From Oscillospiraceae bacterium (GTDB lineage Bacteria > Bacillota_A > Clostridia > Oscillospirales > Oscillospiraceae), in assembly GCA_017459865.1 (NCBI GenBank), contig JAFUCD010000029.1, positions 62,001 to 126,000 on the forward strand: DNA of 64,000 nt, given 5' to 3'. This document shows positions 7,822 to 14,473 of the stretch, in pieces (within the stretch, counting starts at the first letter, position 1; every line of letters begins with the position of its first letter). Both the position numbers and the translations under genes were made by a program. Under the pieces are notes generated by a model, which was given only the letters and a program-made list of their open reading frames with translations, had not been told where the DNA came from and did not search any database.

Positions 7822-7857
7822 AAACGACGCCCGACCGATGCGGTCGAGCGTCGTTTT
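7822..7857. terminator. Terminator, copy 2 of a repeated hairpin
   Basis: The arms AAACGACGC and GCGTCGTTT share the inner stem of the 5473-5510 hairpin. It lies between the convergent LysR and HxlR genes. Confidence 0.7.
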
Positions 7858-7882
7858 GCGATTTCACGGCGAAGAATGCCCT

Positions 7883-8233
7883 TCACGCTTTCATCTGATC
7901 CTCCGCCCAGTTGTAAACGGATTCCAGCGCCGGGATCAGCGTTTTTCCCCGTTCGGCAAGGGCGTATTCCACGGTCGGCGGGATCGTGGGGTATTGCGTT
8001 CGCGTGATGAACTGATCCTGCTCCAGCTCCCGCAGGCATTTCGTGAGCATCGTTGGCGTGATGCCGACGACCTTGCGCTCCAGCTCCCGGTAACGCAGCG
8101 TCTGGTTTTCCGCATCCGCGATGTACCACAGGATCGGCAGCTTCCACTTTTGACCGATCAGCTCCATGGCATACAGGATCGGGCATTCCGTTTCATAGAT
8201 GTTTTCTTCCTTGGGTAAGGGCTTTTTGCTCAT
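7883..8233 (-). CDS. HxlR-family transcriptional regulator
   Basis: A 116-residue winged-helix protein with the HxlR signature: ECPILYAMELIGQKWKLPIL near the N-terminus, then LRYRELERKVVGITPTMLTKCLRELE. The conserved cysteine before the first helix is the thiol that senses quinones, aldehydes or diamide in YodB/HypR-type members. The ATG at 8233 has GGAG six bases upstream; a TTG five codons earlier is less likely. It is divergent from an old-yellow-enzyme operon and likely represses it through the palindrome at 8247-8263. Confidence 0.9.
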   Translation of the reverse strand: MSKKPLPKEENIYETECPILYAMELIGQKWKLPILWYIADAENQTLRYRELERKVVGITPTMLTKCLRELEQDQFITRTQYPTIPPTVEYALAERGKTLIPALESVYNWAEDQMKA

Positions 8234-8246
8234 GTCGATCTCCAAT

Positions 8247-8263
8247 ACTATATTTTTTATAGT
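8247..8263. promoter_or_regulatory. Candidate HxlR operator
   Basis: ACTATA-TTTTT-TATAGT is a perfect 6-5-6 palindrome between the divergent HxlR and ene-reductase genes. It lies just before the -35 box of the latter. It resembles the A/T-rich dyads bound by YodB-type repressors. Confidence 0.55.
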
Positions 8264-8284
8264 GGCAAAGAAAATTCTGCCTTC

Positions 8285-8312
8285 TTGTTTTTCTGTTGTG
8301 TCGGATTATAAT
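8285..8312 (+). promoter_or_regulatory. Promoter of the ene-reductase operon
   Basis: TTGTTT (8285-8290), 16 bases, TATAAT (8307-8312). It lies 33 bases before the start codon. Confidence 0.65.
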
Positions 8313-8345
8313 ACGCATCAGAAGAAAAGTAAAGGAGTTTTTGCA

Positions 8346-9377
8346 ATGAAACAGGTATTTGAAAATGTTTCGCTCGGTACGCTGGCGCTGAAAAACCGCC
8401 TTGTCCGCTCCGCAACGTGGGAGGGCATCGCCAATCCCGACGGCAGCGTGACAGAAGGAGCCTACAAAATCTACACTGAGCTTGCCAAGGGCGGCGTCGG
8501 CGCCATCATCACGGGCTTTACCAGCGTGGCGCTGCACGACTACTATTTCGGCGGGATGATGCGCCTTTACGATGACGCGCTGATCCCGCAGTATCGGAAG
8601 CTGACAGATCGCATCCACGCGGAGGGCGTCCCGGTCATCACGCAACTGGCGCTTGGGGCGTATTACCGGGAGGACAACGGGCGCTGGCGGCAGACAGAGC
8701 CGGACGACATGACGGCCGACGAGATCCGGTTCGTCATTCGCCAGTTCGTTGAAGCTGCCGTGCGCGCAGAACAGGCGGGATTCGACGGCGTGCAGATCCA
8801 CGCGGCGCATTTCTTTTTCCTGAGCCGCTTCATCTCCCCGGCGGTCAATCACCGAACGGACGCCTACGGCGGCTCTGTGGAAAACCGCGCCCGCATCCTG
8901 CTGGAGATCCTGGACGGGATCCGCAAGGCCGTGCCGGGGCTTCACATCACCACGAAAATCAACTGCAGCGACTTCACACGCGGCGGACTGGACGAGGCGG
9001 AATGCCTCGCGATCTGCAAGCTGCTGGATGGCGCCGGGATCGACTCCATCGAGGTCAGCGGCAACGGTACCTCCGTCGGCGGCATCCGCGCGCACGTCAA
9101 CGAGGCGTACTTCCTGCCTCCGGCGGCAAAGATCGCGGAGGCGGTCTCCTGCCCGGTGATCGTCGTCGGCGGCTTTCGCAGTCTCGACACGATGGAGGCA
9201 GCTTTGAACGAGACGAAGATCGCGCTGATCTCCCTCTCCCGTCCCCTGCTGCGCGAGCCGGACTGGCCGAACACGCTGCAGCGTGACCCGGGCGCGGTGT
9301 CGAAATGCGTCTCCTGCAACCGCTGCTATTCCTCGCCGTCCCACAAGTGCATCTTCCGCGGGAGGGATCGGGCATGA
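8346..9377 (+). CDS. Old-yellow-enzyme family NADH:flavin oxidoreductase
   Basis: A 343-residue FMN TIM barrel. Visible are LKNRLVRSATWEG for FMN contact, GVQIHAAHFFFLSRFISP with the substrate-binding His pair region, NHRTDAYGGSVENRAR, and VVGGFRS for phosphate binding. The C-terminus CVSCNRCYSSPSHKC holds a cysteine cluster, as in the 2,4-dienoyl-CoA reductase branch, but the FAD/NAD domain is absent. The ATG has AAAGGAG upstream. It heads a tight operon with an alpha/beta hydrolase (overlapping ATGA), a tautomerase and a DsbA-like protein. HxlR control suggests a response to electrophiles. Confidence 0.9.
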   Translation: MKQVFENVSLGTLALKNRLVRSATWEGIANPDGSVTEGAYKIYTELAKGGVGAIITGFTSVALHDYYFGGMMRLYDDALIPQYRKLTDRIHAEGVPVITQLALGAYYREDNGRWRQTEPDDMTADEIRFVIRQFVEAAVRAEQAGFDGVQIHAAHFFFLSRFISPAVNHRTDAYGGSVENRARILLEILDGIRKAVPGLHITTKINCSDFTRGGLDEAECLAICKLLDGAGIDSIEVSGNGTSVGGIRAHVNEAYFLPPAAKIAEAVSCPVIVVGGFRSLDTMEAALNETKIALISLSRPLLREPDWPNTLQRDPGAVSKCVSCNRCYSSPSHKCIFRGRDRA

Positions 9378-10243
9378 TGTTTCGTCTGGATGTGCCGACG
9401 GAGCACGGCGTGGTCTTGAACGGCGTGCTCTTTCGCCCGGAAAAGGAGAAGACCGCGGACACGGTGATGATCGCCATCACCGGCATCCACGGAAACTTTT
9501 ACTCCAATCCGTTCTATTACAACATCGGCGATACGCTGAACGCAGGCGGGATCGATTTCATTTACGCCCAGACGAATGACGCGTTCGGGCGGATCGAGAC
9601 CGTCAATGTGCACACCGGAAAAAAGGAAACCATCGGCTCCTGGAACGAGCGGTTTTCCTGCACCGACGAGGACATCGACGCCTACCTGACCTTTGCCGAA
9701 ACGGAAGGCTACCGGCACATCATCCTCGCGGGCCATTCCCTCGGCGCGAACAAGGTGATCTACTACCTCTCCCGCCATCACGACCCGCGGGTGGAGCGCT
9801 TCTTCCTGCTCTCCCCGGCGAATCTGACCTACATGATGTCCGGCGTGACGGAGCGGCAGAAGCTGATGATCCGCGCGCAGGTCGAGCGCGGCGACGGGGA
9901 CAAGATGCTGCCGTTCCCCTTCATGGGCTGGGTGGAGTGCATCGCCCACACTGCGTGGGACTGGCAGTTCTCTGGGCTGCTGAACAACGTGCATACCGCC
10001 AAGGATGGCGATTTTTCGCAGGCGGCGCATATCACCCACACCGGCGCGCTGCTGGTGGGGACCTACGACAACTTCACCGACGGCGACCCCTCCGAGTTTT
10101 TGCGGAACCTGAACGCCCACATGCCGAGCGCTTCGGATAACAGGCTGATCTTCATTGAAAAGACCGGACACACCTATCAGATGAAGCACCAGGAGGTCGC
10201 AAACGAGATCCTCAAGCAGCTTAAGGAATGGAGGGACGCGTGA
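9374..10243 (+). CDS. Alpha/beta hydrolase
   Basis: A 289-residue alpha/beta hydrolase. The nucleophile elbow is AGHSLGANK, a likely catalytic His is in IEKTGHTYQMKHQE, and ITGIHGNFYSNP forms the oxyanion loop. Its ATG overlaps the stop of the ene-reductase in an ATGA, so translation is probably coupled. The N-terminal GVLFRPEK pattern is like DUF1749/esterase-type members. The substrate is unknown. Given its neighbours, an ester or lactone of an electrophilic compound is plausible. Confidence 0.85.
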   Translation: MMFRLDVPTEHGVVLNGVLFRPEKEKTADTVMIAITGIHGNFYSNPFYYNIGDTLNAGGIDFIYAQTNDAFGRIETVNVHTGKKETIGSWNERFSCTDEDIDAYLTFAETEGYRHIILAGHSLGANKVIYYLSRHHDPRVERFFLLSPANLTYMMSGVTERQKLMIRAQVERGDGDKMLPFPFMGWVECIAHTAWDWQFSGLLNNVHTAKDGDFSQAAHITHTGALLVGTYDNFTDGDPSEFLRNLNAHMPSASDNRLIFIEKTGHTYQMKHQEVANEILKQLKEWRDA

Positions 10244-10605
10244 TGCCGTTTCTCAAGGTCAAAGTGAGCTGTCCGATCTCCGCCGAACAGGAAGCGGCAA
10301 TCAAGGCCCGCATCGGGAAAGCGATCGAGCTGGTTCCCGGCAAGAGCGAGGCGTATCTGCTGCTCGCGTTTGCGGACAACGCGCACCTGTGGCTGCGCGG
10401 AGAACATGCCGAACCGATTGCATATATCGAAGCGGCGGTCTTCGGAAACGAAAGCCACGCCGGTTATCCGGCCTTCTCCGCGGAGCTTGCGCGGATCTTT
10501 CAGGATGTGCTGGGCATAGCGCCGGAAAACCTGTATATCAAGTACGAGGACATCTCCGCATGGAGTGTCAGCGGTCAGTATATCGACCGCAGCATGTTTC
10601 GGTGA
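10243..10605 (+). CDS. MIF/tautomerase-like protein
   Basis: A 120-residue protein beginning MPFLKVKVS, with the N-terminal proline that serves as catalytic base in the tautomerase superfamily. The later pattern PENLYIKYEDISAWSVSG resembles the MIF/phenylpyruvate tautomerase branch. Its ATG overlaps the TGA of the hydrolase (TGATG), and GGAGGG lies eight bases upstream. It may isomerise keto-enol intermediates made by the neighbouring flavin enzyme. The family is clear in outline but the substrate is not. Confidence 0.75.
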   Translation: MPFLKVKVSCPISAEQEAAIKARIGKAIELVPGKSEAYLLLAFADNAHLWLRGEHAEPIAYIEAAVFGNESHAGYPAFSAELARIFQDVLGIAPENLYIKYEDISAWSVSGQYIDRSMFR

Positions 10606-10610
10606 GCGCC

Positions 10611-11273
10611 ATGGAAGATAAGATCATTTTGACGGTTTTTACCGACCCCATGATGGGACTCAGCTATGAAAGCGAGCCGATCCTCGACCGGCTGCAGAAG
10701 GAATATGCCGATCGGATCGAGATCCGGTATGTCATGAGTCTGCTGGTCCGGGACGTGTCTGATTTTATGCTGCCGGAGGAGCGGGCGATGGAGCCCGAGG
10801 CGGGCATCCGCCGCTACTGCAGACGGCTGGCGGAGATCTACAAAAGCGAGGAATCGATCGGCGGGCTGCCCATCAACATGGAGGGGTTTCGCCTGTTCGA
10901 CGCAGAGCACCGCAGCTCAGAGCCGCTCTGTCTTGCGTACAAGGCCGCACAATTGGCAGAACCGAAGAAAGCCGACGCGTTTCTCACTGCGCTGCGCCAT
11001 GCGACGGTGTGCCGCTGCCGCCCGACCACACACGACGATGAGATCATGAAGGTCGTCCGGGAGATTGGGATCGACGAGAAGCTTTTCAAATCGCACTGTC
11101 AGGACGGAAGCGCCAAAGCCGCGCTGGAACAGGACCAGTCCTTCACGCGCAGCATGGGCGTCCAATCTCTGCCCGCCTATCTGATCCGGTGCGGGGAGCA
11201 CGCGCTGTTGATGCAGAGCTTCCGCTATCAGGATTTCATCACTGCGATCTCCAGAGTGACAGGGTCGGCATAG
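10611..11273 (+). CDS. DsbA-like thioredoxin-fold protein lacking the CXXC motif
   Basis: A 220-residue protein of the DsbA/FrnE/SpxH type. The N-terminal strand LTVFTDPMMGLSYESEP aligns with TDPxCGWCxxxEP, but both cysteines are replaced, by Met and Ser. The helical insertion and the cis-proline region (VQSLPAYLIRCG) are kept. A few cysteines remain elsewhere (CRCRP). It is the last gene of the ene-reductase operon, six bases after the tautomerase. In Bacillus SpxH binds Spx and ClpXP; an adaptor rather than an oxidoreductase role is possible here. A GTG three codons earlier is an alternative start. Confidence 0.75.
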   Translation: MEDKIILTVFTDPMMGLSYESEPILDRLQKEYADRIEIRYVMSLLVRDVSDFMLPEERAMEPEAGIRRYCRRLAEIYKSEESIGGLPINMEGFRLFDAEHRSSEPLCLAYKAAQLAEPKKADAFLTALRHATVCRCRPTTHDDEIMKVVREIGIDEKLFKSHCQDGSAKAALEQDQSFTRSMGVQSLPAYLIRCGEHALLMQSFRYQDFITAISRVTGSA

Positions 11274-11305
11274 CATCCTGCGGCGCACCGAACCGAAACA
11301 GAAAA

Positions 11306-11351
11306 CGCCCCTCCGGCAAGCCTGTCTTTTCGGCTTGCATTCTTCGGGGCG
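11306..11351 (+). terminator. Hairpin after the ene-reductase operon
   Basis: Nested stems CGCCCC/GGGGCG and GGCAAGCC/GGCTTGC lie 30 bases after the operon's last stop codon. No good T-run follows on the plus strand, so it may only be a partial terminator. It overlaps the promoter of the next unit. Confidence 0.5.
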
Positions 11352-11363
11352 CTGTGCTATGAT
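11335..11363 (+). promoter_or_regulatory. Promoter of the leader RNA and SMR gene
   Basis: TTGCAT (11335-11340), 17 bases, TATGAT (11358-11363). Transcription should begin near 11370, shortly before the structured leader. Confidence 0.65.
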
Positions 11364-11384
11364 GCATGCGAATCCATATCAATG

Positions 11385-11466
11385 CCTGCTGCCACCGGGT
11401 AGCAGGGGAAGCGTCGTTTCTTTATCGTTAGGTCTGAGAAGATAAAGAAGCGGCGCAAATTTTTTA
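11385..11466 (+). ncRNA. Structured leader, candidate guanidine-IV (mepA-type) riboswitch with terminator
   Basis: The first hairpin is CCTGCTGCC/GGGTAGCAGG around an ACC loop (11385-11406). The second is a 16-bp stem (11411-11426 with 11441-11456, two G-U pairs) followed by a six-T run, so it is an intrinsic terminator. The loop of the second holds GGT, which can pair with ACC in the first, a kissing interaction. A two-hairpin, kissing-loop, terminator-containing RNA before a SMR exporter is the known layout of guanidine-IV riboswitches. I could not check it against the covariance model. It does not match the guanidine-I consensus I remember. Confidence 0.5.
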
Positions 11467-11479
11467 AGGAGGCACAAAT

Positions 11480-11803
11480 ATGAAATGGATCATGTTGTTT
11501 TTGGCGGGCGTTTTTGAAGTCACATGGGCGTGCGCGATGAAGGTTTCAGAGGGCTTTACCCGGCTGGTGCCCAGCGCGGTCACCGTCATCGGCTATATCG
11601 CAAGCGCGGTCTTTCTCTCTCTGGCGCTGAAGGAGCTGCCGCTGGGTACTGCCTACGCCATGTGGACGGGCTTCGGGATCGTCGGGACGACACTGCTCGG
11701 CGTGCTGCTGTTTCAGGAGCAGCTGTCCCTCCCGCAGGCGTTGTGCGTGCTGGCGATCGTCGGCGGGATCGTCGGGCTCAAGCTTCTCTCCGCGGAGGCT
11801 TGA
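11480..11803 (+). CDS. gdx: SMR-family guanidinium exporter (Gdx/SugE type)
   Basis: A 107-residue, four-helix small multidrug resistance protein. The first helix MKWIMLFLAGVFEVTWACAMK holds the essential glutamate. GFTRLVPS, LPLGTAYAMWTGFGIVGT and IVGLKLLS are typical of the SugE/Gdx branch, which exports guanidinium with proton antiport, rather than the EmrE polyaromatic branch. It acts as an antiparallel dimer in the membrane. AAGGAGG lies nine bases upstream. The leader RNA with a terminator just upstream suggests ligand-controlled attenuation. Confidence 0.88.
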   Translation: MKWIMLFLAGVFEVTWACAMKVSEGFTRLVPSAVTVIGYIASAVFLSLALKELPLGTAYAMWTGFGIVGTTLLGVLLFQEQLSLPQALCVLAIVGGIVGLKLLSAEA

Positions 11804-11868
11804 TGATCTGCCGATCGCTTCAGGAACAGTCGCCGTCCCATTAATAACAAAAAGTTGTAAAAAAATTG

Positions 11869-11902
11869 TTGACATCTTAGTTGTAATATGATATATTACA
11901 AC
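11869..11902 (+). promoter_or_regulatory. Consensus promoter overlapped by a 10-3-10 palindrome (Rrf2 operator)
   Basis: TTGACA (11869-11874), 17 bases, TATATT (11892-11897). A perfect palindrome with 10-bp arms, GTTGTAATAT (11880-11889) and ATATTACAAC (11893-11902), covers the spacer and the -10 box. The shape fits autorepression by the Rrf2 protein encoded next. Confidence 0.75.
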
Positions 11903-11935
11903 CATCAGCTGATATTTACACTCAGGAGGTACACC

Positions 11936-12379
11936 ATGCAGATCGGAAGCAAATTCACCATCGGCGTCCACATCATCACGGCCATTGACTATTTTAAGGA
12001 CATGGAGCGTGTAAACAGCGAGTTTCTCGCCGGGAGCATCGGTGTGAATCCTGTCATCGTCCGCACCGTCATCTCCCAGCTTCGGGCAGCCGGGCTCGTG
12101 CAGACACAGCGCGGCAGCAGCGGCGCGGCGCTGACCAGAAGGCTTGACGAGATCACGTTATATGACATCTACAAAGCCGTCGGCAGCGTGGACGCGGAGG
12201 AAGGACTCTTCCATTTCCACGAGCAGCCGAATCCGGACTGCCCGGTGGGAAGAAACATCCACAGGGTTCTTGACCGGCGTCTTGCCGACGCCCAGAGCGC
12301 CATGGAAGCGAGCCTGAGATCCGTGACCCTCGCGGAGATCGCAGAGGATACGAGACAGGCGATCCATCAGGCGTCATGA
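11936..12379 (+). CDS. Rrf2-family transcriptional regulator
   Basis: A 147-residue Rrf2 protein. The winged HTH is seen as MQIGSKFTIGVHIITAI, NSEFLAGSIGVNPVIVRTVISQLRAAGLV and the wing QTQRGSSGAALTR. The three-cysteine Fe-S cluster of IscR/NsrR is absent; a single cysteine occurs in PNPDCPVGRN, so it is more like YwnA/thiol-sensing members. AGGAGG lies seven bases before the ATG. It is 15 bases from the macrodomain gene and so probably leads a three-gene operon that it represses through the palindrome at 11880-11902. Confidence 0.9.
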   Translation: MQIGSKFTIGVHIITAIDYFKDMERVNSEFLAGSIGVNPVIVRTVISQLRAAGLVQTQRGSSGAALTRRLDEITLYDIYKAVGSVDAEEGLFHFHEQPNPDCPVGRNIHRVLDRRLADAQSAMEASLRSVTLAEIAEDTRQAIHQAS

Positions 12380-12394
12380 TGAGGGGAGAAAACC

Positions 12395-13201
12395 ATGCGT
12401 GAGAAATGGACACAGGAACAGCGCCTTGACTATCTTGTGGAAACATTCAAGGCGGATTCTGTCGAATACATTAATCTGAAAACACCAAAAGACACGGCGG
12501 GAAAGCAGCGCATCCTCCGTTCGCTGATGAACATCCGGATGCCGAAGCCGCTGCCGGAGGAAGCGCTGGAGGTCCAGGACGCGTATCTGGCTGGCAGAGC
12601 TGAGGAAAAGGGCGTCGTACAGCTTTCGGACATCCCGGAGGTCCGGGACGGGCTCTCTATCTGGCAGGGCGACATCACGCGGCTGGCGGCGGACGCCATC
12701 GTAAACGCTGCAAATTCGCAGATGCTGGGCTGCTTTCAGCCCATGCACACCTGCATCGACAACTGTATCCACACTTATGCCGGCGTGCAGCTCCGGGCGG
12801 CGTGCAGTCGGCAGATGCGGCAGCTGCGGGAGCGCTATGGACAGGATTATGAGCAGCCCACGGCGGTGCCGATGCTGACAGAGGGCTACAACCTCCCGGC
12901 GAAACACGTGATCCACATCGTCGGTCCCATCGTTTATGACCGCCTGACGCCGGAGCTGGAACAGGATCTGGCGGACTGCTACAGCCGGACGCTGGAGCTA
13001 TGCGCGGATAACAACCTGAAAAGCGTGGCTTTCTGCTGCATCTCCACGGGCGTCTTCCGGTTCCCCGCCCGGCGGGCGGCAGAGATCGCAGTCAAAACGG
13101 TGACCGAATGGATGGACGCCCATCCGGGCAAGGTAGAGCGGGTGATTTTCAATGTTTTTAAGGAAGAGGACAAGGAATATTATGAACAGGAACTACAATG
13201 A
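12395..13201 (+). CDS. Macrodomain protein-ADP-ribose hydrolase (zinc type)
   Basis: A 268-residue protein of the SirTM-linked macrodomain family. Residues 1-80 form the family's N-terminal helical extension. The macrodomain follows (LSIWQGDITRLAADAIVNAANSQMLGC in outline). The segment GCFQPMHTCIDNCIHTYAG supplies the Cys/His residues that bind zinc in this subfamily. HIVGPIVYD and CISTGVFRFP complete the ADP-ribose pocket. It removes mono-ADP-ribose from protein. GGGGAG precedes the ATG. It overlaps the sirtuin gene by 20 bases. Confidence 0.9.
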   Translation: MREKWTQEQRLDYLVETFKADSVEYINLKTPKDTAGKQRILRSLMNIRMPKPLPEEALEVQDAYLAGRAEEKGVVQLSDIPEVRDGLSIWQGDITRLAADAIVNAANSQMLGCFQPMHTCIDNCIHTYAGVQLRAACSRQMRQLRERYGQDYEQPTAVPMLTEGYNLPAKHVIHIVGPIVYDRLTPELEQDLADCYSRTLELCADNNLKSVAFCCISTGVFRFPARRAAEIAVKTVTEWMDAHPGKVERVIFNVFKEEDKEYYEQELQ

Positions 13202-14174
13202 ACGAGCTAACGGCTATGTGACGTCTATCCAAAAAGGGATCGCCGCGGTGCGGCAGTTTCGCGGCAGCCTCTCCCGCGGCACAGGCAGCCGGGAGGAAAA
13301 ACTCCTGCGCCTGAAGCATGAGATCGAAACGGCGGACGCCATCGTCATCGGCGCCGGTGCAGGACTCTCCACCTCGGCGGGACTGACCTACAGCGGAGAG
13401 CGCTTTCAGCGGTATTTCTTCGACTTCGCGGAGCGATTCGGCATTCGGGACATGTATTCCGGCGGCTTCTACCCCTTCCCTGACCCGGAGACCCGCTGGG
13501 CCTGGTGGGCGCGGCTCATCTACTTCAACCGCTATATCGCCCCGCCGAAGCCGGTGTATGAGGATCTGCTGAAGCTGTTGGACGGGAAGGATTATTTCGT
13601 GATCACCACGAACGTGGACCATCAGTTCCAGAGAGCGGGCTTCGACAAAAAGCGGCTGTTCTACACGCAGGGAGACTACGGTCTGTTCCAGAGCATGAAC
13701 CGCCTGGACCGCAAGACCTACGACAACGAAGACTGGGTCTTGCAGGCCTTGGAGGCCCAGGGCTTTGTGCGGGACGAGGCCGGGATCTTCTGCGTTCCGG
13801 AGGGAAAGCAGATCTCCATGACGATCCCCACGGCGCTGATCCCGAAGTGCCCCGTGGACGGCAGCGACGTGACTATGAACCTCCGCACGGACGATACCTT
13901 CGTAGAGGACGAGGGGTGGCACAATGCCTCCGCCGCTTACGCGGATTTCCTACGGCGACACGCGGGACTGCACGTCCTCTATCTGGAGCTCGGCGTCGGC
14001 TCAAACACCCCGGTCATCATCAAGTATCCGTTTTGGGCAATGACGCATGAAAATCCCAAGGCTGTCTTCGCCTGCCTGAACTTCGACGAATCGGAGTGCC
14101 CGAAGGAGTTCGAGTCGCGTTCGATCTGCATCGACGGAGACGCCGGGGAGCTGCTCAAATCCATCTTACCGTAA
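13182..14174 (+). CDS. Class M sirtuin (SirTM) protein ADP-ribosyltransferase
   Basis: A 330-residue sirtuin-fold protein. The NAD site is AIVIGAGAGLSTSAGLTY, and the catalytic-core asparagine lies in TTNVDHQFQRAG. The motif that holds the catalytic His in deacetylase sirtuins reads TQGDYG, with Gln instead; this is the hallmark of class M sirtuins, which transfer ADP-ribose. The ATG at 13182 has AAGGA six bases before it; a start ten codons earlier is weaker. In staphylococci and streptococci this pair modifies a lipoylated GcvH-like protein whose gene is adjacent. No GcvH-L or lipoate ligase gene lies here, so the target must be elsewhere or different. Confidence 0.9.
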   Translation: MNRNYNERANGYVTSIQKGIAAVRQFRGSLSRGTGSREEKLLRLKHEIETADAIVIGAGAGLSTSAGLTYSGERFQRYFFDFAERFGIRDMYSGGFYPFPDPETRWAWWARLIYFNRYIAPPKPVYEDLLKLLDGKDYFVITTNVDHQFQRAGFDKKRLFYTQGDYGLFQSMNRLDRKTYDNEDWVLQALEAQGFVRDEAGIFCVPEGKQISMTIPTALIPKCPVDGSDVTMNLRTDDTFVEDEGWHNASAAYADFLRRHAGLHVLYLELGVGSNTPVIIKYPFWAMTHENPKAVFACLNFDESECPKEFESRSICIDGDAGELLKSILP

Positions 14175-14462
14175 ATCAAAACCACGCGTAAAATAAAACG
14201 CGTGGTTTTGATTCTGCGTGTCAAAAAAGCCCTTGGCGGGCATTTTTGACACGCTGCGCGTATCGCCATAACTTTTGCTTCGCAAAAGAAAAATTCACTG
14301 AAAGCCCTTGGCTTTCAGTGAATTTTTGGCGATTCTGTATTTGACTCGAGGCGGGCCTTGCCCCCTCGAGCTCCCCCGCTGCTCACTTTCGGGAGCCTAA
14401 AGCATAGTTTTTTGACAGTCTCAATCAAAACCACGCGTAAAATAAAACGCGTGGTTTTGATT
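14174..14462. repeat. Non-coding hairpin cluster bounded by identical 40-bp palindromes
   Basis: Two identical 40-bp hairpins (14174-14213 and 14423-14462) have 15-bp arms starting AATCAAAACCACGCG and a TAAAATAAAA loop. Between them are a GCGTGTCAAAAA stem (14216-14254), CTTTTG/CAAAAG (14272-14288), a perfect 18-bp stem with a 3-base loop (14289-14327) and CTCGAGG/CCTCGAG (14345-14370). No ORF or known RNA is seen. The outer hairpins can terminate the sirtuin operon and the SGNH gene. The whole block could be a palindrome-type miniature mobile element. Confidence 0.75.
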
Positions 14463-14473
14463 TTCATTTTGCA

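Noticed and set aside
11385..11466. Guanidine-I (ykkC) riboswitch
   Set aside because: A TAGGTCTGAGA segment recalls part of that consensus, but the rest of the fold is missing; the two-hairpin terminator layout fits guanidine-IV better.
14174..14462. A CRISPR array
   Set aside because: Only two copies of one repeat exist, each is a self-complementary hairpin, the interval is unlike a spacer, and no cas gene is near.
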